Part shown: piece after piece, positions 15,062 through 27,200 of the stretch
Layout of the letters: each line of letters begins with the position of its first letter
How positions within the stretch are numbered: position 1 is the first letter of the stretch
DNA from: Lanius collurio
Lineage: Eukaryota > Chordata > Aves > Passeriformes > Laniidae
Assembly (NCBI GenBank): GCA_020086605.1
Contig: JACBWW010000021.1
Location: 4,256,711-4,320,710 of the forward strand
DNA length: 64,000 nt
Reading direction: 5' to 3'
Made by a program: the position numbers and the translations under genes
The notes under the pieces: model-generated
Seen by the model: the letters and a program-made list of their open reading frames with translations, nothing else
Database searches by the model: none
What the model was told of the DNA's origin: nothing

Positions 15062-15237
15062 CCCTGCGCAGCCGCTCGGGACGCTCCATCATCAACGGCA
15101 ACTGGGCCATCGATCGCCCGGGCAGATACGAAGGTGGAGGGACAATGTTCACGTACAGACGCCCCAATGAGATCTCCAGCACTGCAGGGGAGTCATTTTT
15201 AGCTGATGGGCCAACAAATGAAGTCCTTGATGTCTAT
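15062..15237 (+). CDS. THSD4: THSD4 exon a: C-terminal part of the ADAMTS-type spacer
   Basis: Exon of 176 nt entering in phase 1 and leaving in phase 0 (visible residues 1-59). The acceptor is the AG at 15060-15061 after a pyrimidine-rich stretch, and the donor is gtgagt at 15238. It encodes spacer sequence with the motif RSIINGNWAIDRPGRYEGGG followed by FTYRRPNE. In this family the spacer is the cysteine-poor beta-rich region before the C-terminal TSRs. The first half of the exon is GC- and CpG-rich (GCGCAGCCGCTCGGGACGC) whereas its second half has AT-ending codons. A second AG at 15075-15076 could serve as an alternative acceptor but would remove conserved residues. The preceding exon lies at least 15 kb upstream. 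Confidence 0.93.
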
Positions 15238-18200
15238 GTGAGTCAGTATTTAAATTAATCTTCCTGATGGAAAAGAAATTGTTCAGTTCATTGTTAATGT
15301 GCAACACTAAATTTGCATTCAGTACTAACACTTTGTTAATTTAATTTTGAAATGCTATTTTTGATATTTTACACTTGTTTGCTGTTGCATCTATTTTGCT
15401 CCAGATCATAGGAAGTCTAAATCAAACCTTTTTCTCTCAGGCCTTACTGATCCAGTAAAACCAATTTAACTGGTTCAGTAAAGTAGAAGTAAAGCATACA
15501 AATGTCCAGGACTTTTCTTTGGTGGACTGGATTTTTTTTATATACTTTCCTATTGAAACAAATTTGGCATAGTTTAATTTCACAGTGAAGAAGCAAATAC
15601 CTATGCCAGACAAGGCCTCTCACCATCTCAGTTTCCTTTAAAGGAAGCAAGTCCATAAACCTATAGAATGTAGGATTTCAAGCAGGGCAGTTTTAATATG
15701 AAGCTGTGATAGGAGACCATAGATAATGGCCATTTGAGAAAGGAAGAAAAGACACATTGTGTCTAAGAGGAAGAAATCATGTTGAAAAAGCTTTTTACTT
15801 CAGATGGAATGGTTTTTTAGTTCATCATACTGAAATCAAAAAAAATATAACTGGAATTAATTACAAGTTATTCCAAGATAAACGATGTGTTCTGAGAATG
15901 TACATTCCCACACAGTAAAATTAATTTATTGAAAAACTAGTTAACTGAATATATGATTCTTTCATCCAGCTGTGGCTTTTTTGTCCTTGAGTGCAATATG
16001 GGGTGGAAAAGTGAGTGTGCTGGATAATTTCATAGAAAAATTTATAGTAACTACCCTGATTACAAAGCTGGGAAAACTTAGATGTTGGCAAAATCTTTCC
16101 CCATCTGCTATATGGTGTCTAATAAAGCAAGGTAATAATTATGATAACACTAGGATCATTAAGGTTGGAAAAGACCTCTATAAGATCCTCTAGTCCAACA
16201 GATCCAAACTTCTTTTCCAATTGATTGCAATGTATGACTGGCAAAAGCCTAGAAAAATAAACAATTGTGCTCCTAGATTGTGCAATGCAGACTCTGTGTT
16301 TCTCAGGTGTTCATGTCAATGTGCAGTTACAGGGTTTGTGAGCTGAGGCTTGGCCCTGAGTTTTTTTTGTCAGCCAATTAATGCCTAATATGTAACGACC
16401 CAGAGAGAAAAGGGTCAGGAAATGGATTAAACAGATATTTCCAAAGTAATATCATAAGAAAGCTTTAAGTTTCGATGTGTGATATTGTGATGTTTTAGTT
16501 TAGGCTTAGTGCCCATGAGAAAGCTGCCATGATGGGCAGAGCTTTACCAGCTTTGCTCTGTGGCTGCTGCTCTGGATCACTGCTTCTGATTTGACTGGTC
16601 TCTCACCTGAGATGCATCTGGTTGATGTGAGGAATACTGCAATTCACTATAAGATGATAGTTTAGTCTCTTTTTTAATATAGTATGGGAAGATAAAGATG
16701 AATAGTGCAAGGTGCAAGAAGATCAATGCTCAGTATGACACAGCCTGTCTCCTGGGTGTGAAATGTGTAGCCAAGCAGATACAGATGTCTTTTTTCAGAC
16801 TTGGTCTCACCGTGCCTGAATCGTGTAATTTTCCATTCACCCATACTCATGATCTTTATGCTCTGTGTAGAAAAATTAAGAGATTTGCAGATGAAAACTC
16901 CAAATAGCTTTCTATTCTGTTTTCCTGAGATCATGCTGTCTTCCACTCTGAAAAGTAGAGGAAAAAGCTTTCTGATTTACAGGAGGTTATAAATAACAAG
17001 AAAAAGAGATGCAAATTCTGTCCAAGTGTGAAGTATACATTGCTACAAAAACTTAGGTCCGTTAACTCAAAGCAAAACTATTCTATTATTTCAGGTATTT
17101 TCTTGCAGGGATGCTGGAACAACATACAATATAATTAGGAGCTTAATCAGTTAAGCTCTCTCTTACATAAGCCTGTCAGTTGTTTTAAGAAATGTGGTAG
17201 AAAAACCCTCACATGGGAATGAGTGGGAAGTTGTTCCTGGAACCATCTAAAGAACAGGGTCCTGGTTCTGGAAGGAGAAGTGTACTCTTCTGCTGAAGTC
17301 AGCTCTCAGTTCTTGATTCTCTCAGGACCACAAAGAGTATCTTTTCAATAACAAAGTGACGTTGGAAAGACCCAACCTCACAAAAAAATACTGCAGACAG
17401 TGCATTATTAGATGGTTCAGAAAAGTGAATGTTCTCTGAGGGACAGAGTTTACAGGAACAGCAGTTACATTTGGCAAGGAAAAAGTGATTTTGACGTAAG
17501 TTAAAACCAGGGTCTGAATCCCTAGTTGGTATTAATTGATGTGAATTTAGTGAAGCCTTTAAGTGTTAGTTGTGCTCTGCTGGATCACTGGGCCATTAGG
17601 ATAGCAGGACTTTTAGGTCCATGGATTGTGAGAACCAAAGAGCCAGAGCAAGCTCTGGTGTTTGCTTGTGGATCCATTGGGAGTATTTGTTTGTGCTTTG
17701 GTTTGGTTTGGTTTTGTTTCATTTTGTTTGGTTTGGTTTTAAAAGGTACTTTGAGTATAGTCTGAGGCTTCTACCAGACTAATCCCCACAGAGAGTTCAG
17801 GACTAAAACACGTGTCAGTAGAGCTGGGCTGAAGTAGTGAAACAAGCAGCTCATGACACCCCTGCATTTCTCCTGTGGGTATGCTCAGGTGCACAGCAGC
17901 AGTGCAATAGGGCTCGGTGGGGAATGCAGTGTGCTGCTAACAGTTTAAAAAAGCTGTCCTAAAGTCCTATCTGTCTCAGGTCCTCTTATGCCCAACTGCT
18001 TTAAAAAGCACACCTGGAGTAACAGTGGCTTTCAGAGTCATGCTCCTGTCAGCTCACGTGGGCTTGTGCAGCAGCATTCTGAAGCTTTCACATTTAAAGG
18101 AGAAAACCTTCTGGTTCCTGCTGTGTCTCATAAAGAACACGTTGATGGAGTTGTGGCTGGCTGTAAAGCAGTGGGATGTGGCTGCACTTCCATTGCATCT

Positions 18201-21200
18201 TCGTTCAGTTGAAAAGGAATATGGAAGGATGCAGGAGGGCTGCGGGCAATCTGCAGCTGCTGCAACAAGCCCGTGGGCCTTTGCACTCTGCCCCTGGCTC
18301 TGCTGAGCAGTGCTCGTGGGGAGGGCAGCACGGCGGCAGCAGCTTGGGCTGCTGCATTGCTGGGGCTGCGTGGGGAGCTGAGGGAGCTGCAGGGCGCTGG
18401 AAGGAGCGCTTGGCTCTGCGACAGGCACAGAGTGATGTGTGTGTGCTGCCTGCAGGTGCTCTCCTCAGGCCCCTGGGGAGCCTTTCAAAAGGCAGAAGGC
18501 TGTGTGTGCAGGGTTGGGGGTTGTGATATTAATTTTTTTTCTTTGTTTCTTCTTTGCTTTTGTTTCCTCAGGCATCTGTCAAGTTCCTGCTATCTTAGAA
18601 TGTTTTGATGATCTTAGGACCATCCTTTCTGCTGCTGAGGCCTGGTGTGAGCCTCTGCTGCTCATGTTGCTGATGGGGAAGGCTGTGGCTGGCACAGCCC
18701 ACAGCTCACCTTGGCCCCAAGCATGGCAGTTTTGGTTTTTCAAAGAAGGTTTAGACAAACAGTTTCTCTGCCATCAGAAGCTAGCTCAGTTTGCAAACAT
18801 AGGAGCTTGTATTTTCTTCTTTGCAAACAGTAACTTGTATTTTCTTCTTTTTGCATTTTTTGGAGACAGTCATTAGCCATTGCTTCTATCCTGACCAGTG
18901 ATAAATAATGTTATGTAGATGATCGGTTCAAGCTGATATTTATATATAAGTGTTAGTAACGTAACAAGTGGAAGAACTCAATGTATGGCTGGTTTTCTTT
19001 TTAGATGATACATCAGCAGCCTAACCCGGGTATACATTATGAATATATCATTCCAGGAGACAATGTCATTAGTCCTCAGTTGCTTGCTCACAGGAGGCCA
19101 GGTAAAATGCCATCATTTCCTTTTATCAAACATATTTTGTTACTTAATAAGCTAGTGGAGAAATTTATACCATTAAATTCAGTGTAAATGCTGCCATTGA
19201 TATGGGAGAGGCCCAGAATTTCACCATATATGTTGAATGAGAACTCAGCATAGATTTGCTAAATTCAGTGAATTAAAACTGGCAGGGTTTATTTATACTT
19301 TAGCTGGGAAGATTACTACTTTGAGTAGGAGTGCTGTAACCATGTCTCAGAAACTAAATAGAACATGATTTTTCAGAGTCTTTTTCTTTTTGAGATAATT
19401 TAAAACAACCCTGCACAGTTTCCCTTTCCTCTCGCAACTGGAGAGGATCAAACAGAGCAGTGTTTTCCTCCAAGCAAGAATCTGGGCAGCTCCTGCCTTA
19501 GCTGTGGGTATGTACTCCTAGGAAGTTCTGAAGGACAGGAGAAACGTTGCAAGTGAATTTGGTCCTTGTTTTAACATTCGTGACTTGCTCTGACAAATTT
19601 CTGAGTGTTTGGTATGTTCATAATGAGGAACAGCTGTGCTGTGACATGGGGAAGCACAGAATGCAAAACATGGAACAAAACAAGCTTTGGGAAATTTTGC
19701 CACTGGGTGCGTTAACTCTACATTGTCTTTGGAGATTCTTCAGTTTTTAGTTTTTAATGTATTTGTTGGCTAAGACTTGGTTATCTTATTTTAAAACAAC
19801 ACAGTCTTTGCAGGTCATTCTTAGGCAGTCTCTACATAGCAGATTAAAACTACTTTCAAGTTTAATGATGTTCCAGTTTTAATTATTAGGGGATCATAAC
19901 AAAGAATAATATTTTCATGTGAGGCTCATTATTTTACTTTTCTATTATTGTCAATCATCAGGGGAGCCATTGAATGGTCAGTTAGGAATGCCAGAAAGTG
20001 CAAGTCCTGAGGATGAGGATTTGCATAGAGAGACAGACATTCTCACTGGACAGTCAGCTGGAACTTTTCCAGTTATTCAGCCAGGAAGATTTCCTTCTCA
20101 TCAGCCAGAAAACCAAGTGCCTGCTATGCAACCACCGAGACAAAACCGAGAACACAACTGGAAGCAGGTTGGAAAAACTGAGTGCACTACTACATGTGGG
20201 AAAGGTAAGTGCTTCGTGTGTGCACAAAACATTGTTAGACCTGCTGTTTTCTGTTATCTTACAGCCAAAAGTCATGTCACAACTATTACCTGTGCTTATA
20301 TTTAAATCAGTAGAAACAGCAAAATTGAAAATACAAAGCACGTAAATTATAAGGAAAGATGTGACATTTGCCTCCGAAAGGAAATATTTCAGCATTTATG
20401 GCAAGCTACTCTGTCCCATACCCTTGATACACAGCTGCTTTCCTCAACATTCTTTGGCATTCTTTACCATTCCCTTTTGCCTCTCCAGCTTTGTCAGATA
20501 CACCCTCTGTGCTTTTTGTGTCTTTGTCAGCAGCTTTCTGACCTTCAAGGGAAGCTTTCAGAGGCATTTTGTCAGCTATATCTTTATCTCATTGGATGTT
20601 GCTGGAACAGCACTGGTGTGACTTCAGAAATCAGAGTTTTTAATAGGAAGAAGTAGGACAGCAAAGGGATGGAAAGGGCCTGGTCATTAGTGAGCTTTTG
20701 GGGAGTGATGCATACACTGCTTGCATATACTGCAAAGATTAAGCTTGCTGTCTGACATTCACAGTGATCACAGATTCAGTAATGCAGAACACAAGAAATT
20801 ACTTGGAAGAATAAGTTTTTGTGATGGTAAAAGTGAAATCTTTTGCATAGCCACCCACCACCATAGCTGAAAAGCTGCAGAGGTTTCAAATAAACATGTA
20901 CCAGTGTGGGAGCTCAGCTGACTGTCACCAGTTCATATACATACAGAACATTTGCTTGCTAATTAGTTTGAGAGCACACTTTGTTAATTTGGTCCAAGGC
21001 CAGATGAGTGTCCATGTTACAGCTACAGACAGAGCTAAAAAATCCAGCAATAGTGGTAGCAATCAAAATTGCTTCTCAGTTTAAAAAAAAAGGAGAGAAA
21101 ACTTTTTTCTTTGGTGGTGCTAGAGCTAAAGTACAACCAGTAAAATTCAGACTTTTTGAAGTCAGCCCTTTTGTAGAGAAAAGCATGTTAGTTGGCATTT

Positions 21201-24200
21201 CAGCACACTGTGCTTCTAATAGAAGTCATATAGGCATGATCCATAATCGTGTCTGATTATTGGTCAGCAGCAATCAGTGAGTATCAACTGAATTTCCATA
21301 TTCAGGGTGAATTTTAGTATCCAAATCAGGTAATTTTTGGTGCAGTTGCAGGAACACATCAGGGTAAATGTATTCTTCCTTTTCATCATAGAAATCCTGG
21401 CTGTGTATCCCATGGCCTTTATAGACATTTGCACATAGTTCTCATCCTTTCTGCAGAGATCTGGTCACTCTTGGCAGTGGTATTGATGAAATCTGAGTCA
21501 AAATGAAGATGGCAAAACTGTAGGACTTAAGAAAAAAAATTAAGAGGGTATGGTATCTTGGAAGGTCCTATACAGCTTAAATTTACTCCATGAAATTTAG
21601 CAACAGAACTGCCAAAAATAAGTTTCTGTTTTCCCATTATATGAAGAATGTGTGCGTGTTCTGATTAAGTTAAATTCAAAAAAAACTGAATCTTGAGAGC
21701 AGGATCCTGAGACTGTTGACACTGTATGAATACTTCTTGTGATCTTGGTGAGATGCCTGTGACTCTCTGATACCCTAAGGCATTTCAAGCCAAACTAGGT
21801 TATACAGGCTGGCAAAGAAGGGAGTGGAAAAATCAGGAAAAAAAATCTGCACTATTTAAGGCTTTGTTTTCATTTTGCATCATTCAGTATAGGAGACTTT
21901 CTACTTTTTTCTTTTCTCTATGTTTTCTGTTTTATTCTACTTTATTTCTTCATGCAGAAATATAGATTATGGGTTTTAATTATTTTTTTTATGATCCACC
22001 AAAGTTAAATAACCTTAGGAAATTCTAAGTGGCAAGAAGAAAACAAGAAAAGTTATTTTTGTGCTACCTAAGGAAAAGGGAAGCTAAATTAACAGTTCTG
22101 ATGTAAACCTTTGAGATTTCAAAGCACAATAGTGAAACTTTGGCTTAGAAAAAGACTATTACTGTTTTTATAAAGTGAAAATGCTTCCCATGAGAGATGC
22201 CACCAACTCATGTCCTAAATTTCCATTTAAGATGACTGAGCAAATAGATCTTCTGAAATTCAGTGTGGACACTGCTACCACATCCTGTCAGCTCTTACAT
22301 TTGGAAATTTTGGATAAAACCTTTGCCTGTGTTTCCGGTTGTCAGATTATGCTTTTTCTTTCTGCATCAGTGTTGGATGCTGCTGTTACTGCTGTGCAAT
22401 CCTTTATCTAATTGTCTGTTTAATTTCAGGATCACAGTACCCAATTTTCCACTGCGTCAACAGAATCACTCACGAGGAGGTACCCGAGGGTTACTGCGAC
22501 AGCAGCACCAAACCCATTCCAGAAGAGGAGGCCTGCAACCTCTTCCCATGCCCAGCTTTGTAAGATACCATCATTTAAGTCAAGTGAAATAAGCAAATAT
22601 CATTAAGATTTTGCATGTGATAGAGGCTGTTCTAAGTAGGAAAGTAGTTTGAACTTCTGAGTACAGTGCACTTGTGTCATAAATTGTAGAGGGTTTTTTT
22701 TCTGGAGTTGTTGGTGGCCTTCTTCCACTTCACAGGGTGCAATAGCTTTCAGAGTAGACAGAAGGGAACCTGGCAACAAGTAGGTGTAGCAGTTTCTCAA
22801 AATGGGTGTGATTGTTCAGGCAGACACACTCTGTGTGGTCTCTGTGGGTACATTTTTCTCAACTGAGAGGCTTCTGCATATGCCTGTCTAAAGAAGAGGC
22901 TCTGTAAGTCCTGTCACTCTGCATGAGATCAGTGTGCTATAGTGGCCATATTTTCATTATTTAAAGATGAGATAGTGCTCACATCCCCTTGTACATTCAC
23001 CTCTCTTCCCTGAATTGAGTAGTTCTTCGGCTCCAAGACTGGCTTCTGAGGTGGAGGTCCTTGTTTCCAGCACACTGATACAGCCAGCTCAGGTGTGGTA
23101 TCCTCCTGAAATCACACTTGCTCTTGGGAGACTGCAAATTGGCTGAGCAACTTGTTTTAAACGCTCAAAAAATAAATAAAAATTTAAAAACCAACCAAAA
23201 GGGCTGTTCATCCAGGGTGTATACCAAGAAGAGAAAAGGGTTAAACCCAGCTGCCATTACAGTAACTTTGTTTTAGGTCAATTTTCTTTCTCCCTTGGGG
23301 TTATGCTCTCCAGTTCTCTTCTGAGCAGCAAGTGGTCACTCCTTATCCCACAGAAGTTTCTGATGGTGTAAGTGCCCTTACAGGCTCAGAGATGTCTGAT
23401 GAGCAATTTCCTAGTGCATATTAGATACTCAGGAGCTTCTGAAGTCCTTTTCCTGGAGATGTCTTCTCTCACCAAAAGCATTTTCCTCACCTTTTTCATT
23501 CTAATAATTCATATTAATTCAGGATAGTATCAAAAGTATAAACAAAAAAAAGTAAATATTTAAATGCAGAGATTTCACTTGCTATCCACAAAAGTTCTGA
23601 AATAAAATGTGTAAACAGTTCAGATACTTCCTTTAGGTGTGTGTCTATCTTCAGGCTTGTAAAGAAAAAATTGAAAATCACATATTTATGCAAAGGTGAC
23701 TAAATAGATACAGTGAAATTTTGGAATGAGAAGAATATATCTAGAGATTTTTTCAATCTCTAAAATTAATTATCTTTGTTCATTGCTTATCATCTACTAT
23801 TTCAGTTTTACTGATGAATGAATGCCTGGATGAGTTCCGTGATTTTTGTGGTATTGTCCTTTTTAGAGCCTTTGCTGCAGAAAACTTTCATGCAGCACAT
23901 CTTAAACTTTTGGGAAGTGTCAGTAGAGCAGTGATTTATATTACAGATAGATCCTTTCAGAAACCAAGCAGCTATTACAGGCTTGAGTAGCATTTGTAAT
24001 ATGTCTTGAGACCATGAACTGTGTAATCTGTCCCCATGCTCATTATTACCAAGCTGTGCCAGAGGGCTGTGTACACAAGTGGGGGATTGTTGCACACACG
24101 GAGCCTGAAGTGTGATTTTAGAGGATTCTGGACCAGCATCCGAATCATGTCATTCCAGTTTTGGTAAGATCAGTGTTGAAAATTCTTTGTGGAACAAAGG

Positions 24201-27200
24201 TACCCTTTTTTTTTTCCCCTTCAGCTGGGATATAGGGGAGTGGTCCGAGTGCAGCAAAACCTGTGGGCTGGGAATGCAGCACCGGCAGATCCTGTGCCGG
24301 CAGATCTACGCCAACCGCACGCTGACGGTGCAGCAGTACCGCTGCCAGCACCTGGAGAAACCCGACACAACCAGCACCTGCCAGCTCAAGATCTGCAGCG
24401 AGTGGCAGATCAGGACAGAGTGGACCTCAGTGAGTAGGATCCATTCATTTGGGGCAGAATACCTCAGAAAGAACATGAATTTTCTTCCAGGTATCACCAA
24501 TCAAATATCAATTTAGTTTTGTTTAAAACAAGTGGAATATTAAAAGTCTTGGAAATAAGCAAATCTTAGTTCACTTAATCCCTGCTTGACTGTGACAATC
24601 AGTTTCCTACCCAGAAAGATGTCTTAGCAGGAGTGAATGAGCTGTGTGGTCCCAGCTCCCTGGAAAACCATGCACAGAGTCCTGATGCAACCTCCTTTTT
24701 GTTACAGTGTTCAGTGCCTTGTGGAGTGGGGCAGAGGACTCGAGATGTGAAGTGTGTCAGCAACCTTGGGGACATTGTTGATGATGAGGAATGTAACATG
24801 AAGCTGCGGCCAAATGACATCGAGAACTGTGACATGGGCCCCTGTGCCAAGAGCTGGTTCCTTACAGAGTGGAGTGACAGGGTAAGGCTTCCCAGTATCT
24901 TTATCCTTCCAAACCTTCTAAAACAAGAGCATCAGAATTTAAAAATATTCATCTGTACAGCCATAAAAGGAGTAATCTTATTTTCCATGTTTATTCTTAG
25001 TCTTTTAAAAAGGCAAAAGCAAACAAAAAAATAATGATCCCAAGGGCTTCTTGAGTTGGAAGAATGCATAGAAAGGGCAAGCATGTGGGTATATGGCCAA
25101 ACATCCAGACTTAGAATTGGCTCTGAATCTGAACTTTCCAAAATATTGAGTGTGCTGAGATTTATTATTCTTCCTTGCTTAGTGCTGAGTCTCATGATTC
25201 AGACTCTTAAAAGTTTCCCCACTGTTTTTTTAAGGGATACAGATTTGAGACCTGATGTCTGGGTTTGAATTCAAGCCGTAAACCAATTGTCTTATAGGTG
25301 CAAAAAGAGGGGAACAACTTCATAAACTCAGGCAGGCTTGATTCAGGCTCTTGTATTTTTTGAATGTGGATGTTGGGATTAATTTTCTTCCAGTGAGTCA
25401 GATTCTCTGCATGAAGGCAATAAAACCAATCATGATTTGTTTCGTGATTGGGCTCAGAGTTGTTGTTCAGTGTGATATTTATATGCTTTCATTAAGAGGC
25501 TTACAAACATTGGCTAAGAAAAGCCTGGTATTTTGGTCCCTCTTGTGGATGTTTGCATATCAGTTTCATCTATAGACAAGTTCAGCCTTCAGCCTGTAAA
25601 ATCCTGGTTGCATCTCCCTTTGCTTTGACAAACAATGTAATTTGTCAGTGAAGCTGTAAGATTACATTCATAACTTCATGATTTCGTTGTTTAGATCACT
25701 TTGTGGTAGGACCTCTGAATGCCAGGAGTGTCAGGCTCACAGGTTGTGCATTCCTTGGGACACTCAGAAGATTTTCCACATGGTTTAGATGCAGAGATGG
25801 AGCAGGAACTTCACAAGCAGGGCAGGTACCTGCTATGTCACAGAACACAGAAAAAGGCCGATCTTGCTGCAAAGTCTGCAAAATTTTCAGCTCCTCGACA
25901 ACTCAAATAGGTTTTTTTAAGAAAACAAAAATATTTTTTTTTCCTGTTTATGCTCTTGCATACTGTGGTCAGAACACTACGAGGAAAAGGAGAAGTATTA
26001 GTGCGAAGGGCAATGATTTTGCTGTAGGGAAATGGCAGTGCTTTTTTTATTTCTGCCTTTTTTTTTTTTTTTTTTTTTTGCTTATAGATCTGTTCTTTGT
26101 ACAGTGCTGTTAAATCCATTCAAAGACATCATTTGGCCCAGCTGCTATCACCCAGTGCAGTTCCACCACATAAAGCACAGACATCGCAGTGAAAACTCCA
26201 GCACCATTCTCTTCATTACTCTACACTGATGTTTTGTGCTCTGCAGAATAAAAGCAGCTTTTGAAGTGAAGGTTATAACTGTAGAATGTTATTATGCTTA
26301 TTTATACGTGTTAGATGAGACAGAAGTGAAGCAGGTAGTGTGGAAAATGTTGGAGTTTTTTTTCTTACCACAAACTTTTTAGGGCCAGAGAGTAAAGAAT
26401 GGATTTTGTTACCTTCTCAGTTTATATAAGTGTACAGATTAATTTCTTCCAAATGCTTGCTACTGTAGTTGGCATTATTCACCATAACTTCTGCCAGGAG
26501 TGGGTTTGGAGTTTGATTCACAAAGAGGATGTAAGAAACAGCTTATTTCAGGAAAAAAGTGGATTTGAGGTTGAATATGCAAGTTCTCCTAAGATTTACA
26601 CATGCCTCATAACTCGGATGTTCAGACACTCAGTGGCAGTGATTCCAGTGGCAGGCAGTGAAATACAGGAGCAGTGAACAGCTTTGCAAAGTCCTTTGGC
26701 CATTAGCTGTCTTCTTGTGCCTTGGAAGGGCTGTGTCTTAGGAGCAGAAGTCTCTCTTTATAGAGGAGTGTGTTTCTATTAAAAGACAAGAGAAGAATTC
26801 TGTCATGGAATAGAAATGGGCATTCCCAGGTGTATGGGCTTTGCATGTGTCATTTCCCCAAACAATTCCTTTAAAAGTACTTTAAGCCAAGCCACACTTC
26901 AGCAATAAGCGTGGATCAGCGATGGGCAGCCACAAATGGTGCAGATAAGCGGCCAAAAGTTCAAATGCTTTAAAAAACCTTGTTCAAACCTCTTGAGTCT
27001 GCAAAACTGTGGTGGAAATCTCACAAGAACAGACCTTCTTTGTGAGATTTATTACATGCCTACTTCAAGTCCCAGCTGGAAATACCACAGAACAGTCTTT
27101 CCCATTGTATTTTGACATTTCAGCCGTGCCTAGAAATAAGAGGTAAAAGAACTTATCATAACTTCTGGAACTTTGAAATGATTGAGTTCAAACTTAGTTA

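Larger units (their letters stand above)
15238..19004 (+). other. THSD4 intron a-b (3767 bp)
   Basis: AT-rich intron with a CR1 fragment near 16151, a GT-rich tract near 17697, a GC-rich block at about 18240-18720 and a two-copy tandem duplication at 18791. Open frames on both strands over 18054-18608 come from the GC-rich block, which has few stop codons. They show no domain and I do not call them genes. Confidence 0.85.

Noticed and set aside
14884..15258. ATG at 14884 as an upstream start for the spacer sequence
   Set aside because: The part before 15062 is intron: it has no spacer homology and contains the polypyrimidine tract and AG of the acceptor. The spacer must be preceded by other exons.
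18054..18876. Overlapping frames of 110-145 codons on both strands
   Set aside because: They come from a GC-rich intronic block with few stop codons; no domain, and they contradict each other.
19005..19187. ATG at 19005 as a translation start
   Set aside because: It is the first codon after a good acceptor and continues the spacer peptide in phase from exon a, so it is an internal methionine.
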